Below are positions 1 through 8,614 of a DNA stretch of 35,686 bases, piece after piece. Source of the stretch: Paracoccaceae bacterium (GTDB lineage Bacteria; Pseudomonadota; Alphaproteobacteria; Rhodobacterales; Rhodobacteraceae). The position numbers and the translations under genes are program-made. The notes under the pieces were generated by a model. That model had not been told where the DNA came from and did not search any database. It was given only the letters and a program-made list of their open reading frames with translations. The stretch covers positions 254 through 35,939 of the forward strand of contig JAOHEK010000027.1 of NCBI GenBank assembly GCA_028097405.1, read 5' to 3'. Every line of letters starts with the position of its first letter. Position 1 is the stretch's first letter.

Positions 1-1
1 G

Positions 2-1874
2 GGCGTCAATGGTCGCATCGTCGGTGGGTCGATTAAGTTCAAAGGCCAGAACCTGAACGAGATGAGCCAGGAAGAACTCCGCGAAATCCGAGGCTCTGAA
101 ATCGCGATGATTTACCAAGAGCCCATGGCCTCGCTGAACCCGGCGATGAAGATCGGCAAACAGCTGATGGAAGTGCCGATGATCCACGAAGGCGTGGATG
201 AAAAAGAGGCCTATCACCGACGTGCGCCTGCCAGACCCTGAACGGATGCTGAATTCCTACCCGCACCAGCTTTCCGGTGGTCAGCAGCAGCGCATTGTTA
301 TCGCCATGGCGCTGATGTCGAAACCGTCTTTGCTTATCCTTGATGAGCCGACGACCGCGCTTGATGTCACTGTTGAGGCGGCTGTTGTCGATTTGGTGAA
401 AGACCTTGGCAAGAAATATGGCACTTCAATGCTTTTCATCAGTCACAACTTGGGACTGGTTCTGGAGACATGCGACCGGATTTGTGTGATGTATTCCGGC
501 GAAGCGGTGGAAACCGGTTCGATTGCGGATGTCTTTGACAAGATGCAACATCCTTATACCCAAGCGCTGTTCCGTTCGATCCCGCTTCCCGGTGCCGACA
601 AAAACGCACGCCCCCTTGTCGCCATTCCCGGAAACTTCCCATTGCCGCACGAACGTCCATCCGGTTGCAACTTCGGCCCCCGCTGCGATTATTTTGAAGC
701 CGGGCGCTGCGATGCTGGCGATATTAAAATGGACAAGGTCGACGGGGATGACCGCCATGGATCGCGGTGTGTTAAATTTCGCGAGATTGACTGGAATGCA
801 CCGATTGTAGTGGGTCAGACCTTTGAAAAGGGTGCACCGGGTAAGGTGGTTCTAAAGATCGATAACCTCAAAAAGTACTACGAGGTTGCGGCGAATGCAT
901 TGTTCGGTGGTGGCAATAAAAAAGTCGTCAAAGCCAATGAAACGCTGTCGTTCGAGGCCCGCGAATCCGAGACGCTCGCGATTGTGGGTGAATCCGGTTG
1001 TGGAAAATCCACCTTTGCGAAGGTATTGATGGGGCTTGAAACGGCGACCGAGGGTGAAATCCTTTTAGACAACACGCCGATCCAAGACGTTCAAATTGAA
1101 GATCGGGATACCAAGACAATCTCCAGCGTTCAGATGGTGTTTCAGAACCCGTTCGATACGTTAAACCCTTCGATGACGGTTGGGCGCCAGATTATCCGCG
1201 CCTTGGAAATCTTTGGGGTTGGCGACACGGAAGTCGACCGGCGGAACAGAATGCTTGAATTGCTCGATCTGGTCAAACTTCCGCGCGAGTTTGCCGATCG
1301 TATGCCGCGTCAGCTGTCTGGTGGTCAGAAACAACGGGTTGGTATTGCGCGCGCGTTCTCGGGCGGGGCTCGGATCGTGATTGCGGATGAACCTGTGTCG
1401 GCTTTGGATGTTTCGGTGCAGGCGGCGGTCACGGATTTGCTGATGGAAATTCAGCGGAACGAGAAAACCACGCTTCTTTTCATCAGCCATGATTTGTCGA
1501 TTGTCCGCTACTTGGCGGACCGTGTGATGGTGATGTATCTGGGTCACGTGGTCGAAATCGGCAATACCGATCAGGTCTTTTCGCCGCCGTATCACCCTTA
1601 CACCGAGGCGCTTTTGTCGGCGGTTCCGATTGCGGACACCAGCATCAAGAAGAAACATGTGGTGCTTGATGGCGATATCCCATCGGCCATGAACCCACCG
1701 TCCGGGTGTCCGTTTCAGACCCGTTGTGGCTGGAAAGACAAGGTGCAGGGTGGGCTGTGTGACCGCGAAGTGCCTCCGATGCGGACAATGTCCGGGGGTC
1801 ACCAGATCAAATGTCATCTGCCCGAGGCCGAATTGGACAATATGGAGCCGGTGATCAAGATCGCGGCTGAATAG
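2..1874 (+). pseudogene. Double-ATPase peptide-type ABC transporter gene, 5'-truncated by the window and frameshifted
   Basis: This encodes the ATP-hydrolysing subunit of a dipeptide/oligopeptide-type ABC importer with two nucleotide-binding domains fused in one chain. The first domain enters the window in frame 2 with a Q-loop (YQEPMASLNP) and stops at a TGA at 239-241. The rest continues in frame 3 with the first signature LSGGQQQR (270-293), Walker B LLILDEP, and a Cys-containing oligopeptide-transporter C-terminal motif. The second domain is complete: Walker A GESGCGKST (987-1013), LSGGQKQR and Walker B IVIADEP. The Q-loop-to-signature spacing is 58 residues in domain two but only about 52 in domain one. 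This implies loss of about 6-7 codons (3n+2 bases) near 212-219. The Walker A of domain one lies outside the window. It is probably a recent loss-of-function mutation, or an assembly error. The family call is firm; the substrate is unknown. Confidence 0.85.
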
Positions 1875-1970
1875 AACTAGGCCGCTTCGGGCTTCTCTAC
1901 GCGGCACAGTCTATGTGGCTTGATAGGGATCAGGGCGCGGCCTAGAGTGTTGGAAAACACGGGCCGAACA

Positions 1971-2948
1971 ATGCTGCGTTCCCTTTTTCGTACAGTCTTT
2001 TGGATCATTGCGCTGTTGGCGCTGGTTATCTCGGGGTATCGCATCGCCGCGGAACTGCGCGAGCAACTGACGGCAGATGAATTGCGTCCCGAGACAGGGC
2101 GTTTTGTTGATACGGTCCACGGTCGTATCCATGCGCTTGAGGCAGGGCCTGCTGATGGCCTGCCTGTGCTTTTGATCCATGGGTCCGTCGGTTGGGCCGG
2201 TCTTTGGGCGGACACGATGGAAGACCTTGCTGCGCGCGGATACAGGGCCATCGCGATCGATCTTCCGCCGATGGGTTTGTCTGATCGTGACAATTTCACC
2301 GACTACAGCCGTCAGGCGCAGGGCTTGCGGATACTGGCATTTGTGGAAGCAGCTGACATCAAACCAATTATTGTGGCGCATTCCTTTGGCGCTGGGGCTG
2401 CTGTCGAGGCCCTTATGGCTCAGCCACGAGCTTTTGAGGGTGCCGTCATCGTGGCAGGTGCCTTGGCGCTTGGCGAAGATGGGGAAGGGCGCGAGATGCC
2501 GTGGCTGCTTGGGGGCGAGGTTGAGCGTGAGATTGTTGTGGCCAATACGGTCACAAACCCGCATCTGACACGCCCGCTTCTAAGCCGCTTTGTCCATCGC
2601 AGTGCGGCCATTACCGATGCCCATATCGCGGCCATACAATATCCTTTTGGGCGCATTGGATCGACAGACACAATCGCCGCTTGGCTGCCGACGCTTTTGG
2701 TTCCACCGCGTGGGGCTGCCAGTTCGCAGGCTGAAAGATATGCCGGTATTAATCTGCCGGTGGCGTTGATTTGGGGGGAAGAAGACACGGTGACCCCGCC
2801 AAGTCAGGCGCAGGCTTTACAGGCGGCATTGGGTGATGCGCCGATCTATTGGTTGGACGATGTTGGCCATATCCCGCAGATCGAAGCGCCTGTTGCGTTT
2901 CACGATGTTTTGGGGAAAGCCCTGAGCGAAATTGAGACACAAAATTAG
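1971..2948 (+). CDS. Membrane-anchored alpha/beta hydrolase
   Basis: Predicted serine hydrolase of the alpha/beta-hydrolase fold, 325 residues. The ATG at 1971 is preferred over an in-frame TTG at 1920 because it begins directly with a hydrophobic anchor (about residues 5-25). The fold signature is visible: an oxyanion-hole segment LLIHGSVG, a nucleophile elbow AHSFGAG with Ser138, an acid in WGEEDTVTPP (Asp272) and a late histidine in DDVGHIPQ (His300), in the correct order for a catalytic triad. The substrate cannot be told; esterase, haloalkane-type or peptidase activities all occur in the family. The gene stands alone between the ABC gene and exonuclease III. The exonuclease start follows 26 bases downstream, so the two could share a transcript. 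Confidence 0.85.
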   Translation: MLRSLFRTVFWIIALLALVISGYRIAAELREQLTADELRPETGRFVDTVHGRIHALEAGPADGLPVLLIHGSVGWAGLWADTMEDLAARGYRAIAIDLPPMGLSDRDNFTDYSRQAQGLRILAFVEAADIKPIIVAHSFGAGAAVEALMAQPRAFEGAVIVAGALALGEDGEGREMPWLLGGEVEREIVVANTVTNPHLTRPLLSRFVHRSAAITDAHIAAIQYPFGRIGSTDTIAAWLPTLLVPPRGAASSQAERYAGINLPVALIWGEEDTVTPPSQAQALQAALGDAPIYWLDDVGHIPQIEAPVAFHDVLGKALSEIETQN

Positions 2949-2974
2949 GCGCTTACGCCTGCATTGGAGACGAC

Positions 2975-3763
2975 ATGACCTTCACGATTGCCACTTGGAA
3001 CATCAATTCGGTGCGTCTGCGCGAAGGCTTGGTGCAAGATCTGATGCGGGACGAAGGCCCTGATGTTTTGTGTTTGCAGGAATGTAAGTCTCCGGTCGAA
3101 AAGATACCGTTAGAGGGCTTTCAGGCGCTTGGATACACCCACATGGTTGCGCGTGGTCAGAAGGGCTACAACGGTGTGGCGATCTTCTCAAAACTGCCGA
3201 TTGAAGATGTGGGCGGCCGGGATTGGGCGGGGTTAGGCCATGCGCGCCACGTGGCGGGACGGCTTGAAAACGGCGTCACGATCCACAACTTTTATGTGCC
3301 CGCAGGGGGCGATAAAGCCGACCGCGCCGTGAACGAGAAGTTCGGTCAAAAGTTGGATTTTCTGACGGAAATGCGGGATGCCTATCGGTTTGATAAACCA
3401 AAGAAATCCATCCTTGTCGGCGATTTGAATATCGCACCCCGCGCGGATGATGTTTGGGACCACAAGAAGCTTTTGAAGGTCGTCAGCCACACGCCGATTG
3501 AGGTGGAACATCTGACGCAAGTTCAGAACGCTGGCGGATGGGTGGATGTTACGCGGGCTAATATTCCGGAAGGGCCATTGTTTAGCTGGTGGTCTTATCG
3601 GTCGCCGGATTGGGAAGGGGCGGACAAGGGCCGTCGGCTGGATCATATTTGGGCGACGGATGACATTGGGAGTGCTGGGCATTCCTCGAAAATCTTGCGC
3701 GAGGTTCGTGGCTGGGTGCAACCAAGCGATCACGCCCCAGTTTTTGCAACGTTTGATCTTTGA
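2975..3763 (+). CDS. xth: Exodeoxyribonuclease III (AP endonuclease family)
   Basis: DNA-repair nuclease that incises abasic sites and degrades 3' ends; it acts in the cytoplasm with Mg2+. The 262 residues match the usual length of the family. Diagnostic motifs run in order: TWNINSVR at the N-terminus, LQECK with metal-binding Glu36, GYNGVAIFSK, VGDLNIAP, and the terminal SDHAPVFATFDL with the Asp252-His253 pair. A ribosome-binding sequence TTGGAG sits 6 bases before the ATG. The call is by family motif; which paralogue of the xth group this is cannot be decided from one copy. Confidence 0.95.
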   Translation: MTFTIATWNINSVRLREGLVQDLMRDEGPDVLCLQECKSPVEKIPLEGFQALGYTHMVARGQKGYNGVAIFSKLPIEDVGGRDWAGLGHARHVAGRLENGVTIHNFYVPAGGDKADRAVNEKFGQKLDFLTEMRDAYRFDKPKKSILVGDLNIAPRADDVWDHKKLLKVVSHTPIEVEHLTQVQNAGGWVDVTRANIPEGPLFSWWSYRSPDWEGADKGRRLDHIWATDDIGSAGHSSKILREVRGWVQPSDHAPVFATFDL

Positions 3764-3938
3764 GCGATACGTTCGAAGGTTAAGGCTGCGTGCGTTGCGG
3801 GCGGGTGATTGCAACAGTGTGTAAGAGTTAAGCCTTCAAAATCAGGAGAATCGGCGATCTGTGGAACGTCGGTATTTTATCGGTATTGCGTCGGTGGATG
3901 CATCCGTATCCGCACAAAGAGGCACGCAATTGAGGGGA

Positions 3939-3960
3939 GGCGTTAAGATTAGTTAACGCC
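3939..3960 (-). terminator. Perfect 8-bp hairpin past the putative decayed gene
   Basis: Arms GGCGTTAA (3939-3946) and TTAACGCC (3953-3960) are exact reverse complements around a 6-base loop. On the minus strand it starts four bases beyond the TAA of the decayed gene, which suits a terminator. The following bases (CTCCCCTC) lack a proper U-tract, so a protein-binding dyad is an alternative. Confidence 0.4.
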
Positions 3961-3963
3961 GTC

Positions 3964-4175
3964 TTAGTCCTCGAACATGAGTGGATCTCGCGTTTCGTCG
4001 AAAACAAAAGAACGCAACACGCTATAGATCAAGTCCGTCGGTTCGTTTCCAGTTTTGCATCCACAAGGGCAACGATCTGATCAATGCTGACCCAAGATTG
4101 GCCGCGCAAGGTCATGCGCAAGATGGTGCCTTCGGAATTGACCAATTCGGCGGTTTTTGCAAATCGGCAGGTATA
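3964..4175 (-). pseudogene. Possible decayed small gene, family unknown
   Basis: Reading the minus strand, one frame gives a protein-like stretch ending at a TGA at 4031-4029 (ILRMTLRGQSWVSIDQIVAL, then LVDAKLE). A second frame overlaps the end and continues as DLIYSVLRSFVFDE and TRDPLMFED to a TAA at 3966-3964. Joined by a single frame change, the two halves would form one coherent C-terminus. A hairpin begins four bases past the final stop, as a terminator would. No good start codon exists: an in-frame TGA lies upstream and the 5' portion is unreadable. I do not recognise the family. It could be a degraded gene, a sequencing indel or chance. Confidence 0.3.
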
Positions 4176-4314
4176 ATTGGATCAATCCGCATTGCGGCGC
4201 ATTCGCCGCAGTCGGGAACAAAGGTTGGGGGCGTTGGGCTAGAAACTCACACTGGAAACTATGGCTGTCCTATGTTGAGGAGTGCTGACGGGGTTGTAAA
4301 AGTGTGAGGGTATA

Positions 4315-5823
4315 ATGGCATATGGATCGGTCAGGGGCCAGTTGACCCGGCGCGCGGCGCTGTTCGGCGGTGGGGCTGCTGTAGGCGCTTATGCGGGGGC
4401 TAAGCTGTCGTCTAAGGTGCCGTCACTGGTGGCCACGCAGTCGTTGCAGCCCAAGGGCGCGGCGGACACGCTGAATGATGCCAGTTTATTGAACGAGACG
4501 CCGGTTTTCCGGCATATCACTATTCAGGAAAATCCGGGCGATGCTTTGATTGCGCGTTTGCGCATTGAAATGGACGAGGCGCGCGCCGAGGGGCGTCCGT
4601 TCAATGTTGGCGCTGCACGCCATTCGATGGGGGGCCATGCGATCCCCGAAAACGGTCACGCGGTGACGTTTGACAATGGCTTGTTGGAAACCGATGTCAC
4701 CACGCTGAGTTACCGGGTTCATCCGGGCGCGCGTTGGTCACAAGTCATTTCGGCTTTGGATTTGCAGGGGATGAGCCCTAAGGTCATGCAGTCGAACAAC
4801 GACTTCGGCGTGGCGGCGACGTTCTGCGTCAATGCCCATGGTTGGCCTGTGCCGCACGGACCCATGGGGGCAACGGTGAAGTCGTTCTTTTTGCTGCGCC
4901 CGGATGGGGAATTGATGCGGGTGTCGCGCGATGAGTTTCCCGAGATCTTCAACCTAACGATGGGCGGCTATGGTTTGACCGGTGCCATTATTGATATGGA
5001 GGTCGAGATGGTGGTGAACAAGCGTTTGGTGCCGACGTTCCAAAACATTTCTTCGCGGGACTTTGCGCCGTTCTTTATTGGTGCCATCGAAGCCGGCGAC
5101 GTCAACATGGCCTATGGTCGTCTGAACGTGGACCGAGACCGATTTTTCGAAGATGCGCTGATGATCACCTACCGCGAGGAAGGCGATCAGTTGGCTTTGC
5201 CTGCGGCGTCCGGATCGGAGGCGATGAGCGATGCGGCGGCGCTTGTGTTCCGTGCTCAGTTGATGAACGAGACGGCGAAGGATATTCGTTGGTGGTTCGA
5301 GTCCAGCCTTGGTCCGCGCATCAACGCGGGCGACGTGACGCGGAATTCATTGTTGAATGAACCCGTGGTTACACTGGATGACGGGGATCCGACGCGCACT
5401 GATATTCTGCATGAATATTTCGTACCGCCGGTTCGGTTCGCCGAGTTTGTGACGGCCTGCCAAGAGGTTATCCCGTCGAGTTATCAGGAAATGCTGAACA
5501 TCACGCTGCGGTATGTGGCAGCTGATCGAGAGAGCGTCTTGGCTTATGCACCGGGGCCTAGAATTGCCTGTGTGATGCTGTTCAGCCAAGAAATGACGCT
5601 AAGGGCTGAGGCCGATCATCGCCGTATGACTGAGGCATTGATTGAACGCACTTTAGAATTGGGCGGGACGTATTATCTGCCTTATCGACCTCATGCGCGG
5701 GCAGATCAATTCCTTCGTGGATACCCCCGGGCTGAAGAATTTGTGGCGGCGAAATTGGAACTCGACCCGGATCGGCTTTTTCGTAATATGTTCTGGGATA
5801 CCTATTTGGAGGGTCTGGTATGA
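4315..5823 (+). CDS. Tat-type FAD-linked oxidoreductase (aldonolactone-oxidase-like)
   Basis: Flavoprotein of the PCMH/vanillyl-alcohol-oxidase superfamily, 502 residues. The N-terminus has a twin-arginine-like motif (TRRAAL, residues 11-16) followed by a glycine/alanine-rich hydrophobic stretch, so export in folded form is likely. The FAD-binding segment includes VGAARHSMGGHA, where His103 matches the position that carries covalent flavin in gulonolactone/arabinonolactone oxidases. Further FAD-domain segments are FGVAATFCVNAHG and MGGYGLTGAI. The C-terminus ends in an ALO-like portion (YLPYRPHARADQFLRGYP). The substrate is unknown; a sugar lactone or alcohol is only a family guess. It opens a four-gene string, with its stop codon overlapping the next start (ATGA, 5820-5823), so it is probably co-translated with small membrane proteins. 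Confidence 0.8.
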   Translation: MAYGSVRGQLTRRAALFGGGAAVGAYAGAKLSSKVPSLVATQSLQPKGAADTLNDASLLNETPVFRHITIQENPGDALIARLRIEMDEARAEGRPFNVGAARHSMGGHAIPENGHAVTFDNGLLETDVTTLSYRVHPGARWSQVISALDLQGMSPKVMQSNNDFGVAATFCVNAHGWPVPHGPMGATVKSFFLLRPDGELMRVSRDEFPEIFNLTMGGYGLTGAIIDMEVEMVVNKRLVPTFQNISSRDFAPFFIGAIEAGDVNMAYGRLNVDRDRFFEDALMITYREEGDQLALPAASGSEAMSDAAALVFRAQLMNETAKDIRWWFESSLGPRINAGDVTRNSLLNEPVVTLDDGDPTRTDILHEYFVPPVRFAEFVTACQEVIPSSYQEMLNITLRYVAADRESVLAYAPGPRIACVMLFSQEMTLRAEADHRRMTEALIERTLELGGTYYLPYRPHARADQFLRGYPRAEEFVAAKLELDPDRLFRNMFWDTYLEGLV

Positions 5824-6224
5824 CATTGTACCAGAAGGTTGCGCTGTTTTATTTCGTTGCGCTGTTGGGTGCGGCATCACTGAATTATATTCCGGGTGTC
5901 ACCAATGACGAAGGCGTGGCTTTCGGTGTTTTTGCGTTGGATATTTTTGACGACGCGCTGCATTTCTTTTCTGCGATTTGGGCTTTGGTTGCGGCTTTGG
6001 TTTCGACGCATGCAGCTTGGTTATTCTTGGTGATTTTTGGCGCGCTTTATCTGGCGGATGGTTTGATGGGCTTGGCTTTTGGATCGGGCTATTTGGATTT
6101 TGGTATCTTCACCAATGGGGTGGTTCCCTTGCCATTCACCTTCAAGATCATGGCCAACCTGCCGCATATCGCTTTGGGGGCAGGGGCTTTGATTGCTTCG
6201 CTTGATTGGGAAAAGCGGGAATGA
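5820..6224 (+). CDS. Four-helix-type membrane protein (DUF4383-like)
   Basis: A 134-residue integral membrane protein with about four hydrophobic segments (roughly residues 5-22, 45-65, 67-90 and 108-126). A conserved-looking NLPHIALG segment precedes the last helix. That arrangement resembles DUF4383 proteins, a family of unknown function; this is a resemblance from memory. It starts within the stop codon of the flavoprotein gene and its own stop overlaps the start of the next gene. It is therefore translationally coupled on both sides and likely works with them, perhaps as a membrane partner of the exported flavoprotein. Confidence 0.7.
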   Translation: MTLYQKVALFYFVALLGAASLNYIPGVTNDEGVAFGVFALDIFDDALHFFSAIWALVAALVSTHAAWLFLVIFGALYLADGLMGLAFGSGYLDFGIFTNGVVPLPFTFKIMANLPHIALGAGALIASLDWEKRE

Positions 6225-7267
6225 GGTTTCTTTGGCGCTGGCTGAAACGTGGTGTTCTGGCTGTCGTCGTTCTGGTTGTCCTGTTGTTGCTGCCGATTGG
6301 ATATACCGAGCTTGCCTGTCGCGGTGAGGCGACGGCGGATGCCTATACGTCTTTGATCGCAGAGCCCGAGTGGCAGCGTGCGGAAAGCCGGACGCTGATG
6401 ACCTATCCTGAATGGCATATCGTGCATGCCTATGACGATTATGCGCAAGTGATCACGGCGGGTGATCCGCATGACTTTGACTATTTGCGCGCGGTGGCCG
6501 GATTCTGGACTTCGCTTTGTCCGTTGATGCAAGCTTCGGCGGAAATGGGCGGGGTCACGGCTGAGACCAAGATGACGACCTATACGATTGGTGTCAGCTT
6601 TACGGCCGAGTTGCTGGCCAAGGCGCTTTATGAAGAAACCATTGGGCGGATTGTGACGATAGTGCGGGGCGATCGAGCGCCACTTGATGATCTGAGCGCT
6701 GAACAGGCGGTACGTTATGCACAGTTTTTGCAGCAAACGCCGTGGTACAAATGGGATTTCTTCGCCGATAAGTCCGCATTGGATAACGCGGCAGGCGAGG
6801 GATTGCGCGACCGGGAACGGGCGTTGGCCTTGGGTTTGGAATACAGCGCCAAAGCGGCCTACGCTGGTGTGATCGAACAGGCGGTTGCGGGCGTAGGCGC
6901 GGATGATTTACGTTTGCGGTCCATCGTGTCGGGGCTTTCGGTCGATGCGTTAGAGGCGTTGGATGGCGTCACGGTGATCGAGACGCGACCCGAAGGCGTG
7001 TTGGTCGAAACCGACCGATACCGGGTCTACACGCGGCTGTTGGAACGGATCGCCGCGGCCGGTGGTGACATGGTCGAGATCGCGGGCAATGATGAGGTTT
7101 TGTTTACAGTGACCGGCCCGAATGAGGCATTCGAGGGCGCGCTTTATTCGTTTCCGCGGCAGGGTTATGGCGACTGGCGGCATTTGGTTTTGGTGCCCGT
7201 TGTAGATTTAACCAACCGTTTGCGCGCGCTGGACGGTGGAACGCTTGAACATGTCCACGACTATTAA
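6221..7267 (+). CDS. Membrane-anchored protein of unknown function
   Basis: I do not recognise this 348-residue protein. The ATG at 6221 is chosen because it forms an ATGA overlap with the upstream stop; an in-frame TTG at 6206 would only add five residues. It begins with a basic stretch and one strong transmembrane segment (about residues 10-28). A long soluble part follows, probably periplasmic, with the motif LMTYPEWHIVHAYDDYA near residues 61-77 and a mixed helical remainder. No catalytic signature of a known enzyme is obvious. Its place between DUF4383-like and single-helix membrane proteins, behind a Tat flavoprotein, suggests an envelope complex or pathway. Confidence 0.7.
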   Translation: MRFLWRWLKRGVLAVVVLVVLLLLPIGYTELACRGEATADAYTSLIAEPEWQRAESRTLMTYPEWHIVHAYDDYAQVITAGDPHDFDYLRAVAGFWTSLCPLMQASAEMGGVTAETKMTTYTIGVSFTAELLAKALYEETIGRIVTIVRGDRAPLDDLSAEQAVRYAQFLQQTPWYKWDFFADKSALDNAAGEGLRDRERALALGLEYSAKAAYAGVIEQAVAGVGADDLRLRSIVSGLSVDALEALDGVTVIETRPEGVLVETDRYRVYTRLLERIAAAGGDMVEIAGNDEVLFTVTGPNEAFEGALYSFPRQGYGDWRHLVLVPVVDLTNRLRALDGGTLEHVHDY

Positions 7268-7568
7268 ACGCCTGACCCTAGTGGTGCCTGTTGTGCTGGT
7301 TCTTTGGGTCGCACTGATGGCCGTTGTCATGCGGGTTAGCGATGTGGCACCGGGGGCTGTGGTGTTGTTTCCACAAACCAGTTTTATGGAAGTCCTTCCC
7401 AAATCCGCGGCGATCTTGGGGATGAACCAAATGGCCCTTACTCTGGCCAATCGCCCCGGTCTTACGGGCGAACTGTATGATGCAGGCGCTTGGTTGGTTC
7501 TTCCCGCTGGTTTGACCGGGTGTCTGCCACTGACGAAAGCCCAGAAGGCGGCGCTGCTGCGTGGTTAG
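7251..7568 (+). CDS. Small membrane protein of unknown function
   Basis: A 105-residue protein beginning at an ATG that overlaps the preceding gene by 17 bases. One hydrophobic helix near the N-terminus (about residues 8-27) is followed by a soluble segment and a second moderately hydrophobic stretch around LYDAGAWLVLPAGLTGCLPL. I do not recognise a family. It is the last member of the 4315-7568 string and probably shares its transcript. Its coding status rests on reading-frame coherence and tight packing, so I am less certain than for its neighbours. Confidence 0.6.
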   Translation: MSTTIKRLTLVVPVVLVLWVALMAVVMRVSDVAPGAVVLFPQTSFMEVLPKSAAILGMNQMALTLANRPGLTGELYDAGAWLVLPAGLTGCLPLTKAQKAALLRG

Positions 7569-7679
7569 ATGTCTGTGGGATGCCCATAAGCTGGAAAATC
7601 GGCCTAAGAACCCAACGCCCCTTGGTTATCTGGGTCTTGATCGCATATAAGACAGATCACGAACAACTTGGGGATGATC

Positions 7680-8597
7680 ATGCTTGAACTTAATGCCGGT
7701 GGCGCAGCCCCGAAAGGGGACTTGATCAAGGACAGCTCGGAAGCTGATTTCATGGTCGATGTGATCGAGGCCAGTAATACTGTTCCTATAATCGTTGATT
7801 TTTGGGCGCCGTGGTGTGGCCCGTGCAAGCAGCTGACACCGGCCATTGAAGCTGCGGTGACCGAAGCCGGTGGTGCCGTGAAGCTGGTGAAAATCAACGT
7901 TGATGAAAATCAGGGCATTGCGGGCCAGTTGCGGGTTCAGTCGATCCCCACGGTCTATGCCTTTTGGCAGGGCCAGCCGATTGACGGGTTTCAGGGCGCG
8001 TTGCCGGGCTCTGAGATTAAGGCGTTTATCGAAAAGGCCGTGACGGCTTCGGGTGGTGAGATTGCTGACGGTGGTCTTGACGATGCCGTTGCTTCGGCTG
8101 ATCAAATGCTGACCGATGGGGCGGCGACCGATGCCGCTGAGGTTTATGCGGCGATCCTTCAAGAAGAACCGGCCCATGCGGGTGCCTACGGCGGTCTGGT
8201 GCAAAGCTATCTGGCGCTGGATCAGGTGGAACAGGCCGAACAGTTATTGGCGAATGTGCCCGAAGAAATAAGCGATGCGGCTGAGATAGAAGCGGTTCGC
8301 GCGCAGTTCGAACTGGCCAAACAGGCGGCAGATGCCGGCCCGGTGGCCGAGCTTCAAGCGGCTGTCGAGGCTGACCCGAACGATCACCAAGCGCGTTTCG
8401 ATCTGGCACAGGCGCTTTATGCGAACGGCGATGCAGAAGAGGCAGTTGATACGTTGCTGGAGCTTTTCCGACGAAATGCGAACTGGAATGACGGCGCGGC
8501 GAAGACGCAGTTGTTCACAATTTTTGATGCGTTGAAGCCAAATGATCCGGTTGCTTTGGATGGTCGGCGGAAATTGTCATCCATAATTTTTGCCTAA
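7680..8597 (+). CDS. Thioredoxin-domain/TPR co-chaperone (CnoX/YbbN-like)
   Basis: A 305-residue protein with an N-terminal thioredoxin fold and a C-terminal tetratricopeptide-like region. The redox motif WCGPC is intact (Cys46 and Cys49), and the cis-proline loop QSIPTVYAF follows. Beyond about residue 115 the chain is alanine-rich helical repeats (for example AEVYAAILQEEPAHAGAYGGL). Known relatives such as E. coli CnoX protect clients from oxidation and pass them to chaperonins, but the E. coli protein lacks a classic CXXC whereas many alphaproteobacterial ones keep it. The ATG at 7680 is chosen over 7674 because GGGG at 7670-7673 is correctly spaced for it. The LON-domain and Trm112 genes follow closely, suggesting one operon. 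Confidence 0.88.
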   Translation: MLELNAGGAAPKGDLIKDSSEADFMVDVIEASNTVPIIVDFWAPWCGPCKQLTPAIEAAVTEAGGAVKLVKINVDENQGIAGQLRVQSIPTVYAFWQGQPIDGFQGALPGSEIKAFIEKAVTASGGEIADGGLDDAVASADQMLTDGAATDAAEVYAAILQEEPAHAGAYGGLVQSYLALDQVEQAEQLLANVPEEISDAAEIEAVRAQFELAKQAADAGPVAELQAAVEADPNDHQARFDLAQALYANGDAEEAVDTLLELFRRNANWNDGAAKTQLFTIFDALKPNDPVALDGRRKLSSIIFA

Positions 8598-8614
8598 CCC
8601 AGAGGATGGGCTAA

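Larger units (their letters stand above)
3764..4314. other. 551-bp gene-poor interval after exonuclease III
   Basis: No convincing intact gene is present. The only long plus-strand open frame (3981-4307) has a non-protein-like composition and is probably noncoding. The minus strand carries what looks like the tail of a decayed gene (about 3964-4175), followed by a perfect hairpin at 3939-3960. The last roughly 130 bases should contain the promoter of the downstream FAD-oxidoreductase cluster, but I cannot assign -35/-10 boxes with confidence. Confidence 0.6.

Noticed and set aside
2947-2960. Hairpin AGGCG-CTTA-CGCCT at the hydrolase stop codon
   Set aside because: Only 5 bp, no T-run on the plus strand, and the ribosome-binding site of exonuclease III follows at once; not convincing as a terminator.
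3981-4307. Plus-strand open frame of 108 codons in the gap after exonuclease III
   Set aside because: Its composition is not protein-like, it lacks a ribosome-binding sequence and no family is recognisable; the minus strand reads better.
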